Assembly: GCA_936440205.1 (NCBI GenBank)
Contig: OW387149.1
Coordinates: 9,568,114-9,632,113, forward strand
Length of the DNA stretch: 64,000 nt
Origin: Lepidonotus clava
Taxonomy: Eukaryota > Annelida > Polychaeta > Phyllodocida > Polynoidae
Direction: 5' to 3'
Numbering within the stretch: the first letter of the stretch is position 1; every line of letters starts with the position of its first letter. This document shows positions 58,090-64,000 of this stretch, in pieces. The notes beneath the pieces are model-generated. The model worked only from the letters and a program-made list of their open reading frames with translations. It was not told the origin of the DNA and did no database searches. The position numbers and the translations under genes are program-made.

Positions 58090-60128
58090 ATGCCTTCTCC
58101 AAGGAATATTTCAGAGATGGATGATGCACGAGTTCAACATGCAGATGGCAGGAAAAGTGCCCTTTCTGATGAATATTTGAGTGGCAATGTTATTTGGAAT
58201 TCTATACATAGCCTTTCACCATTCTTCCTAATTGGGGGTTTTTATTTACACAATGATAATAGGAGTTGGTTTCTTGATCTGACTGTTAGAATATACTGCT
58301 TTCTTATGCCCGTGTTTTTCATCTGCAGGTTAGTTATCTGTGTCTTGGACATGATGTTATTTAAGTATTGTTTAGGGTTGATGCTTATCAAGATTGCCAA
58401 TGTCTTTGCCTATTCACAAGGTTTGACGTTTTATGTGGTTTATTACAGACAAGCCAAACATATCAAACCTTTATGTGTGATCTTTGAGGTGGTCTGCAAT
58501 AGGATGAAAAATATAGAGGTGATAAGTCGAAAGCTTCATAAAATTACACAGATTTTAAAAGGTGTTTTAGGTGGTTTGATTTTGATCTCTATGGTTTGGT
58601 TTGTGTATAGTTCAATCTCTGCTTATGACTATGCAAAAGCAAAAGTAGAGGTAAACAACACAGATAATAACATACAACTGATTTTCACAGACCTGCAAAT
58701 TTACACAAATGTTATATTTGCTGCTTATTCTAACTATGTTCCCATGCTTTTTCATACCCAGTTTTTTCTATTTTGTTATTTGATAAACTGTGTCTTTCAA
58801 AAGTGCAATGATGATATAGTAAAAAAGGTTTCAAGTTGTGATACCCTCACCCCTAACCTCCTGGAAAGTTTAAGATGCCAGTATGAGAAATGTGTGGAGG
58901 CCTTGTTCTACACCAACCGATGTTACAATCTTTACCTGGGTCTCACTCTATTTCATAATATTGTAATGCTCTGTTTGTATCTATACATCAGTCAAACCTA
59001 TTGGAGGGTTTACGTCTATCTAGCTATAATGACAATAAATTTGGTTGTGACAACCATTTTACCAGTTCTTGGAACAATAAATGTAAGTAGGCTTTTTTAT
59101 GATTTTGATGTTTGTGTTGCTTTGTACAAATGGTCAATCTTTGTAGTTAGTAATTTATATAATGTGTTCCACCTCTTTCACAAAGCAATTTCTTCAATTC
59201 CACTTATTTTTGCCATCACATAGCATCTAAAGAATTAACGCATTATTCTGTTTGTAAATTTATGCAAGAAACCACAAAGGCTAGGTCTAAATTATGGTGC
59301 TTTTACGCCATATCAAGAACGATCTGACAGTTATACAAACTATAATTGTCAGGACAACCTTGAAATTTTAGCCTTTCTTTCCAAATAATTCAATAAATTA
59401 CTTTTTCAGATTGGAAACTGCAGGAATACTTTGTACCAAATTGATATCAAGGAAGTTTGCTATAAATGCAACCGAGTGGTCAGTATTTCATTATTCTTTT
59501 TGACATTAAGCTTGAACTGGGAAAATTTCACTTTAAGCTGTATCTAAAAATATCATACATTCACACAAAAATAGATGTTCTCTGTTCTAAATTTGATATA
59601 AATTGCAGATAAAACATTTTCTGAGTCGCCTTGAGGGAAGACCAATTGGCTTTACTGCTGCTGGATTGATCATTATTGATACATCAGTCCTATTGACGGT
59701 AAGAAACATCTAAATAGATATAAAGGCTGTATTGCATTACATTGTATTACTGCTGGTAGTGGCTGCCAATAGCTAGCTGCTAATGATATATTATCAAATT
59801 ATATCTCGAAATCCTATTTCTGTTTAACCATGAAGCTGTTTTTAGAATTTAATAACTGTTTATCAAACAAGTTCTCTTGCCTTAATTGTGGAAATCCAAT
59901 ATAATTTTCCTAATTTTAAATAATCTCAGTAGCAGATCTTTTCATGCATTCTAATCAAAATTGTACCTATGACAATGTTATGTGTTCAATCTTTTGCATT
60001 TTTAACAGATTGCTGGTACCCTTGCAACATACACAATCATCATCTACCAGTTTCAGCCTTCTCTGAACTGTGATTATGATCCTAGTACCAGTTCTTTTAA
60101 TGTTTCAATCGCAACAGCGATGCCATAA
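58090..60128 (+). CDS. Gustatory-receptor-like (GRL) 7-TM protein, copy C, complete
   Basis: Four exons, 58090-59082, 59410-59478, 59609-59698 and 60009-60128, give 423 residues, the same lengths as in copy B. About 85-90 percent identical to copy B by eye. Substitutions include those in TM2 (IANVFAYSQGLTFYVVYYRQ versus IASAFSFLQGFTLYVIYYRT) and the loop before TM4. The TM7 signature TYTIIIYQF and the small exon IGNCRNTLYQIDIK are unchanged. The three introns are phase 0. The reading frame of exon 1 stays open about 45 codons into intron 1, but the GTAAGT at 59083 and agreement with copy B set the exon end. A 297-bp MITE sits in its 3' flank. Likely a chemoreceptor or channel; ligand unknown. 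Confidence 0.88.
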
Positions 60129-60466
60129 AAGCAATTAAGAAAACATGTGTTGTAATTCATTATATCAAAGCAGGCACCACTGTAACAATGTTCATGACAA
60201 AATTTTACAAAGTTTGTTGTCTTTCATTGGTACATACATGTATAGGCTTTGAACTTACTTTTCTTGTGTGAACATGCTCTTTGACATTTGTTCTTAAAAA
60301 AGGAAGTATCATTCTGTTGAAACAATTTGCGACATTTTGATATTTCAGTTCCCTATAATGAATGTTTTGTCTAAACTAAATTAGGAAATGTTTGTACCAA
60401 AATGTGTTGAAGTTGTGTATGGTTGTACCTAGTTTCTTTAAATCTACCTGGTTGCAGTCTTGTTTA

Positions 60467-60763
60467 TATCAACGATTCTACAAAGGAAAGGTTAATGACT
60501 GGATTACTTTTCACGTGACGTCCTTGAAAGTGGCGCTGCCTAGGAAAATCCATGCAACCCGTTATGAATCGGCCATCATTGTTACCCTTTTCGTGACGTC
60601 ACAACCTCTTTGTTTATGAATGGCATCACGAAAAGGGGAACAATGACAGTCGACTCGTAACGGGTTGCACGGATGTCCCTAGATGGTGCCACCATCATCC
60701 GTATCACGAAATTTACATAGGCAGTGGTCAGGAGTTGCATATCTTTTTGTAGCTATAATATTT
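60467..60763. mobile_element. 297-bp fold-back element in the GRL-C 3' flank
   Basis: The direct repeat TTGTTTA flanks it (60460-60466 and 60764-60770), and the matching GRL-B sequence near 42833 lacks it. Inner arms of about 44 bp pair (TGCAACCCGTTATGAATCGG.. at 60553 with CGACTCGTAACGGGTTGCA ending 60669). Pairing continues outward with mismatches to about 60510 and 60710. No coding capacity. Confidence 0.85.
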
Positions 60764-60826
60764 TTGTTTACATTTTGTTCCTGAAAAGTTATTTTTAGTA
60801 CCATTCAATTGTATCAGAGCTTTGGC

Positions 60827-60832
60827 AATAAA
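60827..60832 (+). terminator. Probable poly(A) signal of GRL-C
   Basis: AATAAA in a stretch conserved with GRL-A and GRL-B, pushed about 300 bp downstream by the fold-back element. Confidence 0.5.
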
Positions 60833-61032
60833 TACAATATTTGAACTTGTGTATGGAGAACTGAGTTCTGTTTTGGGTCATTATGATTGGTATGTACATA
60901 TATATGTATCATTTCTTTATCATTTTTGTCAGTTTCTAACCACTCTCTTCAAATTCAGATAAATTCTATTGTTCTGAAATGAACTGGATGCAAACATCAT
61001 TGTAGAAGGCATGAGAAGCTGGCTTGTAAATG

Positions 61033-62840
61033 GAACTATTTTGAAAACTGGACAATCTATGATATAAACAGCTTTGAAAATAAATAATTATAGCACTGAA
61101 CATCACGTAAATACATAGAATTGTGACAAAGACATTAAACTTTATATCCCTGATGTGAAAGTTGTCTGAAAAACCCGGAAACACAAATATATAATGGTTC
61201 AAAGTGAATTCATAGGTCCTTATTCTTATTGACCATGCAATCAATACCACAGTAACCTAAAAAGCTTTAAGCATTGCACAATACCTTTAATGGTCAATTG
61301 GTCTACTTGACATCAGGCATTTAATAGTCAGCTCTTACTTAACTTGAGTGTGACTAGTATATTATATCATTATCAAAATGGTCCGAGGATATAGTTGCTA
61401 TTTCTATAAAATATATAGCCTGTACCATGAGAATATTATCTCAATTATTTTCAGAATCATAATTATATCCTTGAAATCCTCATATATGAGGAGAACAATT
61501 TGAACTGCTTAGTTTTAATCATGTATGTTTATATACAATTTTAATTAAGTCGAGCTTACAAAAGGTTAGTAGCATTTACTTTTGCTAAAGCATCAATTTA
61601 TGTATATTCTTTGTTACATTAAACAAAATATGTTTTTTGGAAAGACAAGACTTTGTGTAGTTCACCTAGAGCTCATTGTAGAACAGCAACCCCTAAAACC
61701 AATAAAACCAACTACAATGAGGAAGCATACTCTTGGCACAACTACAAAAAGGACAACTGTGACCAGCTGAAGGAAAGGGTACCCCGAGGTTTCTATATTT
61801 GCTATCCTAAACCTAATGTTTAAAATAGTGATATAATTTTGTCTTAAACCAACTTTCTGTGTAGAAATCCGCCCTATCTGCAGAGCTATCCTAGTACCCA
61901 GCCTCTTGACCCACTGTAAGATCCTTACTTAATGATGGATTAAACAACTCTGAACCTCATTACTACACTCTAGCGGTGGACTCTCTTTCCACTGCACAAG
62001 GCATAGAGGTTCCTTGCCCATATTAATTTTAGTGACAACCTTTTTACATGTATGACCTGTAACATGGATTGATGCTACTTCAGTACAATAATATTATGTC
62101 TATGGGTGACTATCCGTCCCCGAAAATCCCCTAATAAAGAAAAAAATAACAAGTTTGCATTTGATAAGTTTATTCAGCTGCCACCTTCTAATTTATTTTC
62201 ATTTTCACTTAAATGATCACTCTCATTAAAATCAGGCAATAAGGCTCTTCATAGACCATGCTATCATGTGGCGAAAAAGTACAAACCATGCCCATAGTTA
62301 TATGGAAGTACAGACAAGATTGTGGTATTTACTTTATAGTCCTTTCTATCATAAATGGTTATACATCCAAGGAAATAGTCTATATTATCAATTTCTTCTT
62401 TAATCATTCACTTCAAAGTATTGCCTTTTCAGGTATGAAAGGACTAGGTAATCTTGTTAGCCCATTTTAGGATGGATATACCATTAGGCTGAACCAGGGT
62501 TGGGTAAGTAATGTCCATAGGTCTTCATAACACTATTCACTGCAACTCACAAAAATCATGGTATTCCCATTTATCAGAAAATGCTCAAACAGAGCAAATC
62601 TAACTGTTTAAGTGGGGTGTCCAAAGAACACCGGTGACCAACTTTAGTCAGTCTAAACCTTTCCATCCTCTGCAACAACTGGGTTCAATCCCTCTTTTCA
62701 ATAACTGACCATTTTTTAGTCAAATTTTGACTTTGATTTAAAAAAATGGAATGAGCCTATCAAAGGCTAGCTTCTCTCAATTATCTTCATCTGTCTGCAT
62801 TTCCACTGCACCATAACAGGTCAGAAAAAATACCCCTTTA
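61033..62840. other. GRL-C downstream flank and convergent intergenic DNA
   Basis: 61040-61830 is paralogous to the GRL-B flank, including the coding-like stretch at 61642-61770. 61830-62840 shows no gene. Confidence 0.5.
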
Positions 62841-63126
62841 TTACAAAAAGTTGACTTTGAGTACTTGTGATATATTGTCCTTGGCATTAGCATAGACCAG
62901 GTACACCTGCCCTTCTGCTGTGAAGGTCTCCCAGTCTGCTGAGGAGTGGGTGTTCAGGTGGTGCTTGGGCACAAACTTCTCCACCCCCTGCCACCTGTAG
63001 ATGACACTGGTGAGGTGGTTGGAGGGCATCCTGCCCTGGAGGTGGGGCACTTCCCCATGCTGCTGGGCATTAGAGACAATCAGGTAGGTGTCCTCTCCTA
63101 CTGTGAACACCTCCCAGTCTACTGCA
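62841..63126 (-). CDS. EAR/EPTP-repeat protein, last exon
   Basis: A minus-strand exon from the acceptor CTTGCAG (63133-63127) to TAA at 62843-62841, about 95 residues. It reads AVDWEVFTVGEDTYLIVSNA then TSVIYRWQGVEKFVPKHHLN, followed by SADWETFTAEGQVYLVYANA. This is the pattern of epilepsy-associated (EAR) repeats, the seven-bladed propeller found in LGI and TSPEAR secreted or membrane proteins. One full repeat and part of the next are present. AATAAA overlaps the stop codon (62842-62837), so the 3' UTR is minimal. The rest of the gene lies to the right. Function: probably extracellular protein binding, inferred from the family. Confidence 0.8.
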
Positions 63127-63395
63127 CTGCAAGGTAAAAAGGATTTTTTAAAAATAATTTGTTAATTTTACAGCTTCATGAAAATACATGTATGTTCTTC
63201 CAGCAGTACAACAAGTCATATAATGAACAAGAAAAAAATGATTGGTAATATGAGGATGAGTACTAATTCAATTAGTGGATAGTCAGATGACATTAATCGT
63301 ACTCGAACTTGTAGGGTCAGTCAGGGTCAATCACACACTTATGGCATACATATTTTCCGAATTAACCTCTTAAAGTTTACCTTTGTGATAACATT

Positions 63396-63770
63396 TTCAG
63401 TTGCGGATTTTGAGGGGGGTGCGGGTGTGTGTCCCCCCCCCCCCCCCTCTTTTTTTTTTGCCAAATTGCGATTTTTTAATGTAAAATTCGGCCCGAAAGT
63501 AATTGAGGACAGTTATTCAATGGCGCCCCCCCCCCCCCTTTTTTTTTTTTTAAAAGGAAGGGTTACATGTAGGAAGTTGGCATTGAGACCATTGCGGATA
63601 TAGTGAATACTTTACTTTACTACTGTGAAAACATCCCAGTCTACAGTACTGCAAGGTAAAAAGGAAGGGTTACATATGAAGTGGAGGATTTAGAGGAGGG
63701 GCACGGGGGCATCCCCCTACCTTTTTTTTTGCCAGATTCAGATTTTAAAAATCTAAAATCTGAGGGGGTT
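63396..63770. repeat. C/G-run dispersed repeats and an exon-edge duplicate
   Basis: Two copies of a repeat reading GCGGATTTTGAGGGGGG... then a C run and T run, at 63396-63560 and 63676-63770; relatives lie at 39375 and 50390-50470. Between them, 63610-63660 repeats the edge of the EAR exon (ACTGTGAAAACATCCCAGTC..GCAAGGTAAAAAGG versus 63099-63140). AAGGAAGGGTTACAT occurs at both 63553 and 63661. Confidence 0.6.
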
Positions 63771-64000
63771 CCAGGTTAATCTGAAGGGGTTCCAAATAAT
63801 ATCTGAGGGGGTTTAGCTGACAGTTGTGGCCAGTTTGCCTTGTTTTAAGTCATGTTACCAAAATATTAGGGGTTGAAAGACATCCTCAAAATTCCCTAGA
63901 CCATCCCATATTGAGAATGTCCCAAGGGTTGGTCAAGGGTTTGACAAACTATATCAAAACTAGGAGCCATCCTATTCCATACAAAGTTGTGAATTCTACA

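Overview
The window reads as nuclear DNA of a marine invertebrate. Its genes are split by short GT-AG introns, intergenic DNA is AT-rich, and DNA transposons, MITEs, a SINE and one long LTR element are dense. Three genes of the insect-type gustatory-receptor-like (GRL) family are present. As I recall, this family is kept in molluscs, annelids, ambulacrarians and cnidarians but is hard to find in chordates, so a lophotrochozoan or ambulacrarian is my best guess. The species cannot be fixed from the sequence.

Layout. 1-2.05 kb: the last exons of GRL-A (+). 2.05-5.5 kb: gene-free, with two MITE-like inverted repeats. 5.54-19.13 kb: a broken Ty3/gypsy-type LTR element whose long 3' half carries two unrecognised reading frames behind their own TATA promoter. 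17.59-24.75 kb: a nearly perfect tandem duplication of the element's 3' end, its 3' LTR and 2 kb of flank. 25.1-28.9 kb and 34.5-37.0 kb: two paralogous SLC35G/EamA-type transporter genes (+), each with a non-coding first exon. 30.8 kb: a tRNA-derived SINE with a target-site duplication. 37.3-38.3 kb: the 3' end of an unrecognised gene on the minus strand. 40.4-42.4 kb: GRL-B (+). 45.7-52.5 kb: a hAT transposon whose eight-exon transposase gene (minus) looks intact. 52.8-56.8 kb: a second DNA transposon with about 38-bp terminal inverted repeats. Its gene belongs to the family with the CDNCxGQNKN signature (DUF7869-like) and is interrupted by two in-frame stops. 58.1-60.1 kb: GRL-C (+). 62.8-63.1 kb: the last exon of an EAR-repeat gene (minus).

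How it fits together. The host genes form a local cluster of duplicated membrane-protein genes: three GRL copies, two of them full length with flanks still alignable, and two SLC35G copies. The paralogues date many insertions, because a mobile element present in one copy and absent from the other is visible by comparison. The GRL copies share exon number, three phase-0 introns near the C-terminus and a downstream AATAAA. The strongest lead for something little described is the TIR-flanked DUF7869-like element, which suggests that this uncharacterised protein family is or was a transposase. The second is the promoter-plus-two-ORF module in the 3' half of the LTR element.

Limits: all alignments were done by eye, splice sites were chosen by consensus and reading phase, and no database search was run.
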